Shown here: one piece after another, positions 55,371 through 64,000 of the stretch
Position numbering within the stretch: the stretch's first letter is position 1
How the letters are laid out: every line of letters starts with the position of its first letter
Assembly (NCBI RefSeq): GCF_001718795.1
Contig: NZ_CP013435.1
Location: 2,232,001-2,296,000, forward strand
DNA length: 64,000 bases
Source: Burkholderia latens
Lineage (GTDB): Bacteria; Pseudomonadota; Gammaproteobacteria; Burkholderiales; Burkholderiaceae
Direction of reading: 5' to 3'
The notes under the pieces: model-generated
The model's database searches: none
Seen by the model: the letters and a program-made list of their open reading frames with translations, nothing else
What the model was told of the DNA's origin: nothing
Translations under genes and position numbers: made by a program

Positions 55371-55500
55371 ATGTCATAAGTCATCGTATGTTTTAAAACA
55401 TGACAACCACTCGCCACACCGCAAAAATACCGGATAATCCCGGGTAAACCCGGGACGTCAGCGTCGTACGCCCAGCGTAACATGTCATACGACGACATAC
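55371..55500. promoter_or_regulatory. AT-richer palindromic region upstream of the MFS/lactonase operon
   Basis: ATGTCATA occurs at 55371-55378 and again at 55484-55491. ATGTTTTAAAACAT (55388-55401) is a perfect 14-base palindrome. TCCCGGGT-AA-ACCCGGGA (55440-55457) is an 18-base inverted repeat, and ATGTC-N7-GACAT (55484-55500) is a fourth. Several repressor sites, or one site repeated for looping, are plausible; the regulator gene is not adjacent. Confidence 0.55.
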
Positions 55501-55570
55501 TACACAGCTCGCCATTTCGACGCCCGACGCGGGCCGCCGCGCCCCGCTGGCAAACCCACCGGAGACACCC

Positions 55571-56932
55571 TTGACCACCCCCGCCCTGCGCGGCCGCGAC
55601 CCACTCGCGTCCGCCGTATCCAAAGTGAAGTGGCATGTGTTGCCGCTCGTGCTGATCATGTTCATCGCGAACTACATCGATCGCGTAAACGTCGGCTTCG
55701 TCGACCGCCACCTCGAAGCGTCGATCGGCATCGGCGCGGCCGCATACGGGCTCGGCGCCGGCCTGTTCTTCGTCGGCTACGCGCTGTTCGAAGTGCCGTC
55801 GAACCTGCTGATGCAGCGCTACGGCGCGCGCGTCTGGCTCGCGCGGATCATGGCGACGTGGGGCATCGTCGCGGCCGCAATGGCATTCGTGTGGAACGAC
55901 ACGTCGTTCTACGTACTGCGCTTCCTGCTCGGCGCGGCCGAGGCCGGCTTCTTCCCGGGCGTCGTGCTGTACCTGTCGCAATGGCTGCCGCCGCAGGAGC
56001 GCGGCAAGGCGATGGCGATCTTCCTTGGCGGTTCCGCATTCGCTTCAGTGCTGTCGGGGCCCGTGACCGGCGCGTTGCTGTCGATCCATGGCTACGGCCT
56101 GCAAGGCTGGCAGTGGATGTTCTTGATCGAAGGGCTGTTCTCGGTCGCGCTGTGCGGCGCGTGCTGGCTCTTGCTGAAATCGCACATCCGCGATGCGACG
56201 TGGCTCACTGCCGAAGAACGCGCGGCACTCCAGAATGCGCTCGATGAAGAACGTGCGACGCGCGACGTGCGCTCGAAGGCGCACGTGTCGGCCGTGACGC
56301 TGCTGCGCGACCCGCAGATCGTGCTGTTCTGCTTCCTGTATTTCTCGATTCAGTTGACGATCTACGCGGCGACCTTCTGGCTGCCGACGATCATCCGCAA
56401 GATGGGCGGCCTCACCGACTTCCAGGTCGGCCTGTACAACACGATTCCGTGGATGATCGCGATCGGCGCGATGTACGGCTTCGCGCTGCTGTCCGCAAAG
56501 TGGAAGCATCCGCAGCGCTGGCTGTCGTGCGCGCTCGTGCTGGCCGCTTGCGGCTTGTTCGCGTCGACGTCGCACGATCCCGTGTGGTCGTTCGCGTCGA
56601 TCTGCTTCGCCGCGCTCGGCTTCAAGGCCGCCTCGTCGCTGTTCTGGCCGATCCCGCAAGGCTACCTCGACACGCGCGTCGCCGCGGCCGTGATCGCGCT
56701 GATCAACTCGATCGGCAACCTCGGCGGCTTCGTCGCGCCGACGGCCTTCGGCTATCTGAAGCAACATACGGGTTCGATCACGGGCGGCTTGTATGCGCTC
56801 GCGATCGCATCCCTCGTCGCCGCGGTCGCCGCGCTGTTCGCCCGCACGCACCGGCGCAGCGACCCGCCGCGCGGGCTGCCGGCCGACGAATCCTTCACGA
56901 ACACCGCGATGCTCCGCCATGCCGAACACTGA
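55571..56932 (+). CDS. MFS transporter of the ACS (anion:cation symporter) family
   Basis: A 453-residue transporter with about twelve membrane segments. IANYIDRVNVGFVDRHL, FFVGYALFEVPSNLLMQRYG and RFLLGAAEAGFFPGVVLYLS are ACS signatures (phthalate, tartrate, glucarate and 4-hydroxyphenylacetate transporters). Translation starts with TTG at 55571, supported by GGAG ten bases upstream (55561-55564). It overlaps the next gene by 14 bases, so sugar-acid or lactone use is a fair guess. Confidence 0.88.
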   Translation: MTTPALRGRDPLASAVSKVKWHVLPLVLIMFIANYIDRVNVGFVDRHLEASIGIGAAAYGLGAGLFFVGYALFEVPSNLLMQRYGARVWLARIMATWGIVAAAMAFVWNDTSFYVLRFLLGAAEAGFFPGVVLYLSQWLPPQERGKAMAIFLGGSAFASVLSGPVTGALLSIHGYGLQGWQWMFLIEGLFSVALCGACWLLLKSHIRDATWLTAEERAALQNALDEERATRDVRSKAHVSAVTLLRDPQIVLFCFLYFSIQLTIYAATFWLPTIIRKMGGLTDFQVGLYNTIPWMIAIGAMYGFALLSAKWKHPQRWLSCALVLAACGLFASTSHDPVWSFASICFAALGFKAASSLFWPIPQGYLDTRVAAAVIALINSIGNLGGFVAPTAFGYLKQHTGSITGGLYALAIASLVAAVAALFARTHRRSDPPRGLPADESFTNTAMLRHAEH

Positions 56933-57968
56933 CCGCCTGACCGTCGTCGTCTCGAATGCCGCCGACGGCGACCTCGCCACGTTCTCGCTTGCATCCGACG
57001 GCGCGCTGGCGCCGCTCGCCCGCTACCCGACCGGCGACGCCGTAATGCCGATTGCCGTGCAGCCCGATCGTGCGCGGCTGTACGTCGCGACGCGTGGTGA
57101 ACAGCCGGCGATCGTCGCGTTCCGCGTCGCGCCCAGCACCAGCGCGTTCGCCCGCATCGGCGCGACCGCGATCGACGCAAGCCATGCGTATCTGTCGCTC
57201 GACCGCAGCGGCCGGTGGCTGCTCGGCGCGTCGTACGGCGGCAATTCGCTGACCGTCTACGATGCCGCGCGCGTGCGCGACGGCGACGGCGCGCCGCTGC
57301 AGGTCGCGAACGGCATCGCGAACGCGCATGCGGTGATCGTATCGCCGGACAACCGGTTCGCTTACGTCAGCTCGCTCGGCTCGGACCGGATCTTGACGTT
57401 CGCGCTGGTCGAGGATGCCGACGGCCTGCGTGCGGTCGAGCACGGCGAAACGCGCGTGCCTGCCGGCTTCGGGCCGCGCCATCTGCGCTTCGCGCGCGAC
57501 GGCCATGTGCTCGTCGCGGTCAGCGAATTCCAGGCGACGCTTGCGACGTTCACGCGCAATATCGATAGCGGGCGCCTCGGCGACGCCGAGGTCAGCGCGC
57601 GCCACCCGGCCGTTGCCGGCCTCCCGCAAGGTCATGCGCGGCCGCCCGCGCCAAGCCAACCGTCCGTCTGGGCCGCCGATCTTCACCTGACGCCCGACGA
57701 GCGCTTCGCGTACGTCAGCGAACGCACGTCGAGCCAGTTGCTCTGCTATCGGCGCGATGCCGACGGCTCGTTCGAACCCGTACACGCAAGCGCCACCGAA
57801 ACGCAACCGCGCGGCTTCGCGATCGATCCGTCCGGACGATGGCTCGTCGCATGCGGCGAGCAATCGGAATATGTATCGGTCTACGCGATCGCGCCGGACG
57901 ATGGCACGCTCGCGCTGCATGCCCGCGTGGCCGGCGGGCGCGGCGCCAACTGGGTTGCAATCTTCTGA
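56919..57968 (+). CDS. Lactonase family protein (6-phosphogluconolactonase/YbhE-like)
   Basis: A 349-residue seven-bladed beta-propeller of the YbhE/Pgl type. VVSNAADGDLATFSL, NAHAVIVSPDNRFAYVSSLG, LTPDERFAYVSERTS and PRGFAIDPSGRWLVACGE mark successive blades. Such enzymes hydrolyse 6-phosphogluconolactone, muconolactone or other lactones. The start at 56919 lies inside the MFS gene (14-base overlap), so they are coupled. The substrate is probably the imported compound or its lactone. Confidence 0.87.
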   Translation: MPNTDRLTVVVSNAADGDLATFSLASDGALAPLARYPTGDAVMPIAVQPDRARLYVATRGEQPAIVAFRVAPSTSAFARIGATAIDASHAYLSLDRSGRWLLGASYGGNSLTVYDAARVRDGDGAPLQVANGIANAHAVIVSPDNRFAYVSSLGSDRILTFALVEDADGLRAVEHGETRVPAGFGPRHLRFARDGHVLVAVSEFQATLATFTRNIDSGRLGDAEVSARHPAVAGLPQGHARPPAPSQPSVWAADLHLTPDERFAYVSERTSSQLLCYRRDADGSFEPVHASATETQPRGFAIDPSGRWLVACGEQSEYVSVYAIAPDDGTLALHARVAGGRGANWVAIF

Positions 57969-58072
57969 TCGTTCGACGGTCGAGCGAGCGCGTGTGCGTT
58001 CGCATTTCCCGATCGAGCGATGCCCTCAGGACAACGTGCAGCGGCGAGCCGCGCCCGCGCGCCGGCCCGTCG

Positions 58073-59110
58073 TCAGCGCCGCTCGCTCGGCGCGACGCCG
58101 GTCCAGCGCTTGAACGCACGCGTGAAATTCGCCCGATCGGTATAGCCGACCCTCGCCGCGATCTCGTCGACCGGCAAGCGCGTACCCTCGAGCAACCGCA
58201 GCGCATCGCGCAACCGGATCTCGCCGAGTAGCGCCGAATAGGTCGTGCCGAATTCCGCAAGCTTGCGTTTCAACGTGCGCGCCGACACGTGCAGCTCCCG
58301 CGCGACCTCGTCCACCGATGGATAGCCGGCGTCGCCGCAGATCAGCAGGTTGCGCACACGATCGACGATGCTTTCCGCATAGCCGAGGCGCGCGAGTTCG
58401 GCCTCGCACTGCTGGACGATCATTTGCGCGGTCTGCGCGTTCGCGGTGCCGATCGGCTCGTCGAGCAGCGCGGCGTCGCAGCGGATCCGGTTTGCACTCG
58501 CATTGAAATGACAGCGCGGCAGCCGCGCGCGATAGCGCTCGAACCACGGCGGTTCCGGCCATTCGAAATGCAGCTCGGCACGCGACTGCAGCGTGCGTCC
58601 CGGTGCGGGATCGAGCAGCGAGTTGAACAGGATCGCTGTCTCGACCAGAAAGTTTTCCACCGCGAATTGGCGCAACCGGCCTAGCGGAAACGCCTCGAGC
58701 ACGTCGATATCGACGATCCCGTCGAGCTGCGCGAGCCGCACCGAGAAAAACGGCACGCGCGTGGGCAGATAACGGATGCCGAGCGCGATCGCTTCGCCAA
58801 GCGTCGCGCAACTCATCAGCCCGAAGCCGATCAGCCCGGATTTCGTGAGACTGCTGCGCAGCCCGATCTCGATCGCGATCGACGGATCGTTCGTTGCGTC
58901 GAGCAGGTTGAACACGATCGCCGCCTGCTGCAGCGGCGTGATGCGCGCGTCCGGCTGTGCGAGCCGGTCACGGTCGACGCCCGAGCCGGCGAGGATGCGG
59001 CCCGCGTCGATGCCGCGCTCCTCGGCGAGCATCAGCATGAACAGTGCATACGCGGACGATACCGTCGCCTTGTTCAACTGGCGCGCGGCATCCGGGGCGG
59101 ACAAGGCCAT
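58073..59110 (-). CDS. AraC family transcriptional regulator
   Basis: A 345-residue AraC/XylS protein. The N-terminal domain is of the arabinose-binding-like PF12625 type used by regulators such as OruR. The two C-terminal helix-turn-helix units include ELHVSARTLKRKLAEFGTTY and AARVGYTDRANFTRAFKRWTG. It is divergent from a fatty-acid-desaturase gene 175 bases away, its most likely target. The start at 59110 (MALSAPDAARQ) is chosen over a weaker upstream GTG. Confidence 0.88.
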   Translation of the reverse strand: MALSAPDAARQLNKATVSSAYALFMLMLAEERGIDAGRILAGSGVDRDRLAQPDARITPLQQAAIVFNLLDATNDPSIAIEIGLRSSLTKSGLIGFGLMSCATLGEAIALGIRYLPTRVPFFSVRLAQLDGIVDIDVLEAFPLGRLRQFAVENFLVETAILFNSLLDPAPGRTLQSRAELHFEWPEPPWFERYRARLPRCHFNASANRIRCDAALLDEPIGTANAQTAQMIVQQCEAELARLGYAESIVDRVRNLLICGDAGYPSVDEVARELHVSARTLKRKLAEFGTTYSALLGEIRLRDALRLLEGTRLPVDEIAARVGYTDRANFTRAFKRWTGVAPSERR

Positions 59111-59284
59111 GCGGCGAACTCCGGAGCGGTTTCGGCAGATTGTAGCGTCGCTGGCCCACAATGACACCGCGGCGGGCCTCTAGCCGTCCGACGCCCCGTC
59201 GCCGGTCCGAGCATCAAGCGATGTGACCCGAAATGACACCATCATTGGCACCGACGGCCCTCGCGTGTGCTGCCGCGCGCACCT

Positions 59285-60469
59285 ATGCTCGTCACATCGG
59301 CATTGCGCCCCACTCTTTCCGCCCGACTCGAATCGATGCGCCCATCTGCACGAACCCCCTTGCGCCACGATGCCGACAAGGTCGCGTATGTCCGTCGCGA
59401 GGTCAACGCCGCGAGCGATGCGATCCGCGCGCGCTTTCCGCTGCTCGACAACCAGGACCTCGTCGGCGCGACCGTGATGGCGGCGTCGGTCGGCGCGATG
59501 CTCGCGATCGCGTGGCTGTATGCGCGCGGCGCGATCGCGTGGTACGTCGCGCTGCCGCTCGCCGCGTTCGTCACGTCGCTGATCCATGAGCTCGAGCACG
59601 ACCTGATCCACCTGATGTACTTCAAGAAGACGCCGTGGGCGTATCACCTGATGATGGCGCTGTGCTGGCTCACGCGGCCGGGCACGATCAACCCGTGGAC
59701 GCGGCGGCGCATGCATCTGCATCACCACAAGGCATCGGGCGGCGAATCGGATCTCGAGGAATTCGGCATCACCAACGGCGAACGTTGGGGCGTGAAGCGG
59801 CTGCTGATGATCGCGGACGGGATGCTCGCCGTCGTGCTGCGGCCCGATGCGATGCGCCGCAAGGTCAGACAGTACGTGGCCGCGCAGCCGGCGCAGGATC
59901 CCGTCGAACGCGCCCGCTTGCGCATCGAGCAGGTGTCGTCGTACATGCCGATCGGACACATGTACTACGCGCTGTGGCATGCGTTCATCGTCTATCACGC
60001 GGGACTGTTCGCGCTGCATGCGCTGGGCCATGCGGTGACGATGCCAGCCGTCGTCCAGCAGGTGATGCACGTCGTCGATTTCCTCGCGGTCGTGTGGCTC
60101 GGGCCAAATTTCCTGCGTAGCTTCTGCATCAACTTCGTCAGCTCGAACCTGCATTACTTCGGCGACATCGATTCGCGCAACGTGATCCAGCAGACGCAGG
60201 TTCTCAATCCGTGGTGGATGCTGCCGTTCCAGCTGTTTTGCTTCAACTTCGGCAGCACGCATGCGATTCATCATTTCGTGGTGCGCGATCCGTTCTATAT
60301 CCGGCAGCTGACTGCGCGCACCGCGCATGCGGCACTGCGGGAAGTCGGTGTGCGGTTCAATGATGTCGGCACGTTCAGGCGCGCGAATCGCTGGGGCGCG
60401 TATCGTCCCGTTGATTCCGGTGATTCCGTTCGCCCCGGTCGTCGCGTGCGCGCAGTGCGCGGCGGCTAG
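59285..60469 (+). CDS. Fatty acid desaturase family protein
   Basis: A 394-residue membrane di-iron protein. The histidine boxes are HELEHD, HLHHHKAS and STHAIHHF, in the order of the FA_desaturase superfamily, and the hydrophobic pairs lie between them. The substrate could be a fatty acid, a carotenoid or a hydroxylated lipid; nothing decides. The start is not firm: ATG at 59285 and ATG at 59336 are both possible, neither with a clear ribosome-binding site. It is divergent from the AraC gene. Confidence 0.83.
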   Translation: MLVTSALRPTLSARLESMRPSARTPLRHDADKVAYVRREVNAASDAIRARFPLLDNQDLVGATVMAASVGAMLAIAWLYARGAIAWYVALPLAAFVTSLIHELEHDLIHLMYFKKTPWAYHLMMALCWLTRPGTINPWTRRRMHLHHHKASGGESDLEEFGITNGERWGVKRLLMIADGMLAVVLRPDAMRRKVRQYVAAQPAQDPVERARLRIEQVSSYMPIGHMYYALWHAFIVYHAGLFALHALGHAVTMPAVVQQVMHVVDFLAVVWLGPNFLRSFCINFVSSNLHYFGDIDSRNVIQQTQVLNPWWMLPFQLFCFNFGSTHAIHHFVVRDPFYIRQLTARTAHAALREVGVRFNDVGTFRRANRWGAYRPVDSGDSVRPGRRVRAVRGG

Positions 60470-60537
60470 CGGGTCGACGTGTGATGGCGGGCGGGTGCGA
60501 GCGCGCCATGGCGGTCAGGTCTTCGGGCCGTATCTCG

Positions 60538-61158
60538 TCAGTCGCCGATGGGCAGCATCGGTCCGTGCCCGCGGATCCACGCGCGGTTCGCGAGTTCGGC
60601 CATTTCCTTGTCGCCGCGGCTGTCGCCGTACGCGAACAGTTGCGCCGGCGGCCGATTACCCCACCAGCCGCGCAAACGCACCACCTTCTGCGGCCCCCAG
60701 CAGTTCTCGCCGCTCAACCGCCCGGTGAACGCGCCGCGCTCGAACGCGAGGCGCGTCGCCAGAACGGTGTCGATACCGACCGACTTCGCCCACTTCTCCA
60801 GATATACCGACGGCGACGCACTGACCAGCACGACCTCGTGCCGGCGCGCCTGATGTTCACGCACGCGGTCGAGCATGTCCGGACGCACGAGGTTCGGCAG
60901 ATAGTCGTCGACGAAGCGGCGCGCCAGTGCGTCGAGCGCGTCCTCGCGAATCGGCCCGAGCGCGAACCACGCGAACTTCGCCTTCGCATCGCCGCGCGAC
61001 AGCAAGCCGGCCTTCATCGCGACGAGCCACGGCAGCGCGCGCAGGCCGGCCCACGCGAAGCGCGGTGTACCGACCGCATAGCGGACGAAATGACGAAAGC
61101 TGTCGGTGGTCGTGATAGTGCCGTCGAAATCGAATGCGGCGACGATGCGGTCGGTCAT
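60538..61158 (-). CDS. HAD-IB family phosphatase (SerB-like)
   Basis: A 206-residue HAD hydrolase. Motif I is AAFDFDGTITTTDSF (nucleophilic Asp), motif II VLVSASPSVYLEKWA and motif III with AYGDSRGDKEM. The subfamily IB contains SerB-like and acyl/lipid phosphatases. The start at 61158 (MTDRIVAAFDF) is the family-typical one. Close to a tRNA gene, without operon partner. Confidence 0.88.
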   Translation of the reverse strand: MTDRIVAAFDFDGTITTTDSFRHFVRYAVGTPRFAWAGLRALPWLVAMKAGLLSRGDAKAKFAWFALGPIREDALDALARRFVDDYLPNLVRPDMLDRVREHQARRHEVVLVSASPSVYLEKWAKSVGIDTVLATRLAFERGAFTGRLSGENCWGPQKVVRLRGWWGNRPPAQLFAYGDSRGDKEMAELANRAWIRGHGPMLPIGD

Positions 61159-61404
61159 GGAAGGCTGCGGAAACGGTCGAATGCCGGGGAAGATAGCAGA
61201 GTCGGGCGGGCGTGCCACTGTTATCGCAAGTTCAGGCCTCGGTGGCGCGCGGCGTCGGAGCCGGCTTTCGTGCGTCGTCGGGCTGCATGTGACCGGCGGA
61301 CGCACGCCGGGTCGCGCACGGTAGCGGGATTTCGGGCCAGGTTCGGGCGATTGTCGAAGGGAGTGGCGAGCCGCCGCCAGAGTTTGCTATACTCTCGGTC
61401 TTCC

Positions 61405-61495
61405 GGAGAGATGGATGAGTGGTTTAAGTCGCACGCCTGGAAAGCGTGTATAGGTTAATCGCCTATCGGGGGTTCGAATCCCCCTCTCTCCGCCA
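61405..61495 (+). tRNA. tRNA-Ser (GGA)
   Basis: A 91-base class II tRNA with a long variable arm and encoded CCA. The anticodon loop is CTGGAAA, giving anticodon GGA for the UCC codon. A -10 like TATACT (61388-61393) lies 12 bases before it. It is followed by a strong terminator and then by lower-GC DNA, so it may be an integration site. Confidence 0.95.
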
Positions 61496-61503
61496 GAATC
61501 AGT

Positions 61504-61547
61504 GCAAAAAGCCCCGCAAAATCGATCGATTTTGCGGGGCTTTTTGC
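61504..61547. terminator. Bidirectional terminator of tRNA-Ser
   Basis: A perfect 44-base palindrome with a GC-rich core and five A/T pairs at each end, so both strands end in TTTTT. It lies nine bases after tRNA-Ser and can end transcripts from both directions. Confidence 0.93.
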
Positions 61548-61633
61548 AACATGCCACCCAGCATCAAGATCGGTTGTAGAGGCCCCCCCTTTCGCGAGGC
61601 CATGGCAATGTCCACGCGTCACCTCGTGTCCGT

Positions 61634-62014
61634 TCACCCCGCCGTCGCCCATACTTCACCCTCGAGGCGTTCAGAATCGCGCACGTGTACGGTCTGATTC
61701 GGCGGACTTTTGTCATCGGCCGACACACTCACCATGTACGCGTTATCGCAATCCCCGGAACGCGATGTTGCGGAATCCGGCGCGTGCCAATCAGGTAAAT
61801 GCCGGAGTGGATCTTCCTCCAGCGTCAGCAGCCGCTTGAGTTTCGTTGCCGCGGACTGCCGCTCTTCGGCACTTCCTGGTCCCCCGATGTACTCGAGGAC
61901 GGGTATTAACCGAGTGGTAAAGAATTGCTGCCTTATCCCCCAAAAACGACGGCCCGGGTCGCATACGCGAACAATTGCCCTATTGAAACGCTCGGCATAT
62001 CGGTAAGCACTCAA
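61634..62014 (-). CDS. Hypothetical protein, unrecognised
   Basis: A 126-residue ORF with a TTG start at 62014; no ATG or GTG is available upstream in frame. It contains FNRAIVRVCDPGRRFWGIRQ and EERQSAATKLKRLLTLEEDP but no family that I know. Composition falls here compared with the genes before tRNA-Ser. It is divergent from vgrG. It may be a fragment of a T6SS accessory or effector-related gene, or not a gene at all. Confidence 0.35.
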   Translation of the reverse strand: MSAYRYAERFNRAIVRVCDPGRRFWGIRQQFFTTRLIPVLEYIGGPGSAEERQSAATKLKRLLTLEEDPLRHLPDWHAPDSATSRSGDCDNAYMVSVSADDKSPPNQTVHVRDSERLEGEVWATAG

Positions 62015-62074
62015 TACTGCAAAAACGGGCTTTCGACAGGTTGGAATAAATCTTCAAAGATCGTCACCACACAG

Positions 62075-62103
62075 TTATCTGGCTGAACTGCATTTGGTAT
62101 GAT
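62075..62103 (+). promoter_or_regulatory. Candidate vgrG promoter
   Basis: TTATCT (62075-62080), 17 bases and TATGAT (62098-62103) in an AT-rich gap upstream of vgrG. The -35 match is weak. Confidence 0.35.
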
Positions 62104-62272
62104 CTTTCGCACATTCGACCGGACTCTCGTCCGGGAGGTGTTGCGTCTTTATGAAAGCACAATGAAATTAATTGTCAATTATTCGAAATATTCGGCTGAA
62201 ATGCTTACGCAATTCCGACGTTTCGGTGTCTGCTGACGATCGGGCGCGTTTTCCATGGAACGGGGTGACCGC

Positions 62273-64000
62273 ATGAGCGCGGAAGTATTGTTGAAGGCGC
62301 TGCGTGGCGCACACGCGCAGTTCGATCGCATCATCAAGCTCGACACGCCGCTCGGCGATGACTGGCTCGTACCACTGTACGCGCAGATTCGCGCGCGCCT
62401 CGGACGCAACTTCGAGGTAGTCGTCGATGCGTCATCCGCATTGGGCGACAAAATCAAGCTCAATGCGCTGATGCTGCAACCCGTCACGCTGTGGATTCGG
62501 CAGACCGACGGAGGCTATCTGCCGATCCATGGCTATGTGCAGCGGGCTCGCCGCCTTGGAAATGACGGAAGCGTTTCGTATTTTCAGCTTCAGTTCGCTT
62601 CGTGGCTAAGTTTCCTTAAACTCAGCAGCGATCGACGCGACTGGCAGGAAGCCAGCGGGTGGCAAATTCTCACCGACGTATTCGACAAGCATCCCCAGGC
62701 GGCGGGCAATTATGGTCAGGAGCTGCGCACTGCGATGCGCTCGTATTCGCACCGTGTGCAGTGGGAAACCGACTGGAATTTCGTGCACCGTAGTCTGGAA
62801 GAAGTCGGCGTATTTCCACGCTTTGATTTCGCGAAGGATGGCAAGTCGCACAAGGTCGTCATGATGGACGATCTGTATTTCGGGCCGTCGCTGCCGAATT
62901 CGGAGATGAAGTTCAGCCACGCGGGTACCGACGAGGATTTCGACGGGCTTACTCAGCTGAGCGAACAGCAGGACGCGCAAAGTGCGACGCTGACGCTCGG
63001 CACCGTTGACTATAAGCGGCCTGACCTCGATAAACAGGCGAGCACGCCAGCGGCTGACCTCGATGAATTACCCGGTCAGGGCGAAGAGTATCTTTATACC
63101 GGCTCACAGACATGGGCCGAGTCCGATGCTGGACAACAACAGGCCCGCATCCGCACTGAGGAATGGGCTTCGCGAGCAAAACGCTATTTCGCGATCGGCA
63201 GTCCCCGCTATGCATTGCCCGGCTACTGGTTCAAGGTGTCGGGACATCCCCTCTTCGATGCATTGCCGGAGGAGGAGCGCGAACTGTCGATCATCGCGAG
63301 CGACTGGTTGATCCAAAATAACTTGCCCGGCATAGACGCGCTCACGCGATTTCCGCGTAGCCTGCGCAGCGAGATCGAACAGGTCAAGGCCGCCGGAACT
63401 GGCACGACCGTGAGCCACCGCGATGGCGGTATCGGATTTTTTCACGTCGAGATCGAAGCGCAACGCCGCAAGACGCCGTTCCGCAGCCCGTTCGAGCACG
63501 AGAAGCCCGAAATGCACTTGCAGACGGCGATCGTCGTGACGGACAGCGACGAGGAAATTGCCACGGACGACGGCAATCGTGTGCGGGTCCGGACGTCGAA
63601 CAGTCGAAAGGATCGCAATACGAAGTCCACGTCATGGATTCGCGCGGCGATGCCGGACGCAGGCTCGAAGCGCGGCGGCTACTTCCCGTTGCGCAAAGAT
63701 GATCAGGTGCTCCTCGGGTTCGTCAATGGCGACTGCGACCGGCCGGTAATCATCTCGCGACTGCACGGTGGCGCGACGATGCCGGTGTGGCACACGCACG
63801 GCCTGCTGTCCGGCTTCCGTTCTCGCGAATACGGCGGTGATGGCTTCAACCAGCTCGTCATGGACGACGCTACCGGTCAGAACCGGGTCCACCTCTACTC
63901 GTCGAGCTACAGTTCTCACCTGCATTTGGGCTACCTGATCGAGCAATCCGATAACACGCGCGGCTCGTTCCTCGGCAACGGATTCGACTTGAAGTCCGGC
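62273..64000 (+). CDS. vgrG: Type VI secretion spike protein VgrG, 5' part
   Basis: An open reading frame from ATG at 62273 (GGGGTGACC upstream) to the right edge of the window, at least 576 residues. The N-terminal SAEVLLKALRGAHAQFDRII and the WLVPLYAQIRARLGRNFEVV region start the gp27-like part, and HGYVQRARRLGNDGS and WETDWNFVHRSLEEVGVFPR follow. In the last 150 residues DDQVLLGFVNGDCDRPVIIS, GFRSREYGGDGFNQLVMDD and YLIEQSDNTRGSFLGNGFD match the gp5-like spike and the end of the core of Burkholderia VgrG. The C-terminal tip or effector extension lies outside the window. It is a T6SS component, but other T6SS genes are not seen. Confidence 0.9.
   Translation, partial: MSAEVLLKALRGAHAQFDRIIKLDTPLGDDWLVPLYAQIRARLGRNFEVVVDASSALGDKIKLNALMLQPVTLWIRQTDGGYLPIHGYVQRARRLGNDGSVSYFQLQFASWLSFLKLSSDRRDWQEASGWQILTDVFDKHPQAAGNYGQELRTAMRSYSHRVQWETDWNFVHRSLEEVGVFPRFDFAKDGKSHKVVMMDDLYFGPSLPNSEMKFSHAGTDEDFDGLTQLSEQQDAQSATLTLGTVDYKRPDLDKQASTPAADLDELPGQGEEYLYTGSQTWAESDAGQQQARIRTEEWASRAKRYFAIGSPRYALPGYWFKVSGHPLFDALPEEERELSIIASDWLIQNNLPGIDALTRFPRSLRSEIEQVKAAGTGTTVSHRDGGIGFFHVEIEAQRRKTPFRSPFEHEKPEMHLQTAIVVTDSDEEIATDDGNRVRVRTSNSRKDRNTKSTSWIRAAMPDAGSKRGGYFPLRKDDQVLLGFVNGDCDRPVIISRLHGGATMPVWHTHGLLSGFRSREYGGDGFNQLVMDDATGQNRVHLYSSSYSSHLHLGYLIEQSDNTRGSFLGNGFDLKSG

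Noticed and set aside
54937..55437. 166-codon plus-strand ORF
   Set aside because: It runs into the AT-rich operator region and shows no protein-like segment.
55181..55981. 266-codon minus-strand ORF opposite the ACS transporter start
   Set aside because: Shadow of the transporter gene and its leader.
62161..62235. 24-codon ORF before vgrG
   Set aside because: Too short, no ribosome-binding site and no motif; it lies in the AT-rich leader.

Overview
The window is high-GC, densely coded DNA from a Burkholderia-type betaproteobacterium, most likely the main chromosome of a Burkholderia cepacia complex member. This is inferred from gene content and order (fixLJ next to folD, a glnA-ntrB-ntrC block, a seven-gene hut cluster, AidB-like dehydrogenase, chromosomal vgrG) and from codon bias, not from a database match.

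Layout. 1-7600 holds housekeeping and stress genes: the end of fixL, fixJ, folD, prlC, an SOS-controlled dinB, an Asp/Glu racemase, an initiator tRNA and xthA. 7600-14100 holds a prolyl oligopeptidase and the nitrogen-control operon glnA-ntrB-ntrC on the minus strand, with a sigma-54 promoter and NtrC enhancer sites upstream. 14500-25050 holds a rhodanese, a MoaB/CinA-like protein, an EI24 membrane protein, a sterol-desaturase-like hydroxylase, a secreted beta-propeller, hrpA divergent from argA, and yggX. 25100-35750 is catabolic: an MHS transporter, a CoA-transferase with an AidB-like acyl-CoA dehydrogenase and divergent LysR regulator, then an amino-acid permease, porin, RidA and aromatic aminotransferase with a divergent Lrp regulator. 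35800-48460 holds tRNA-Val, a polyamine (puu-type) block and the histidine-utilisation operon hutHCUDIFG, whose promoter carries two near-identical HutC palindromes.

48700-61160 is mixed accessory metabolism: a phosphopantetheinyl transferase, an alpha/beta hydrolase with a tandem repeat in its N-terminus, a LysR regulator and MFS transporter with a possible 40-residue overlapping partner, a DHH phosphoesterase preceded by possible decayed coding DNA, a two-gene MFS/lactonase operon with palindromic upstream DNA, AraC with a desaturase, and an HAD phosphatase. From tRNA-Ser(GGA) onward composition falls sharply and a type VI secretion vgrG begins, running off the right edge; this looks like the start of an acquired T6SS spike/effector region.

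The unifying theme is nitrogen. NtrBC and GlnA set the nitrogen response, ArgA commits glutamate to arginine, and the aromatic amino acid, polyamine and histidine modules feed nitrogen back to glutamate. No wholly new multi-gene system could be demonstrated. The most interesting items are compact regulatory architectures (SOS-dinB, the hrpA/argA bidirectional promoter, the hut operator pair), the small overlapping membrane ORF, and the unfinished vgrG locus with an unrecognised divergent neighbour.
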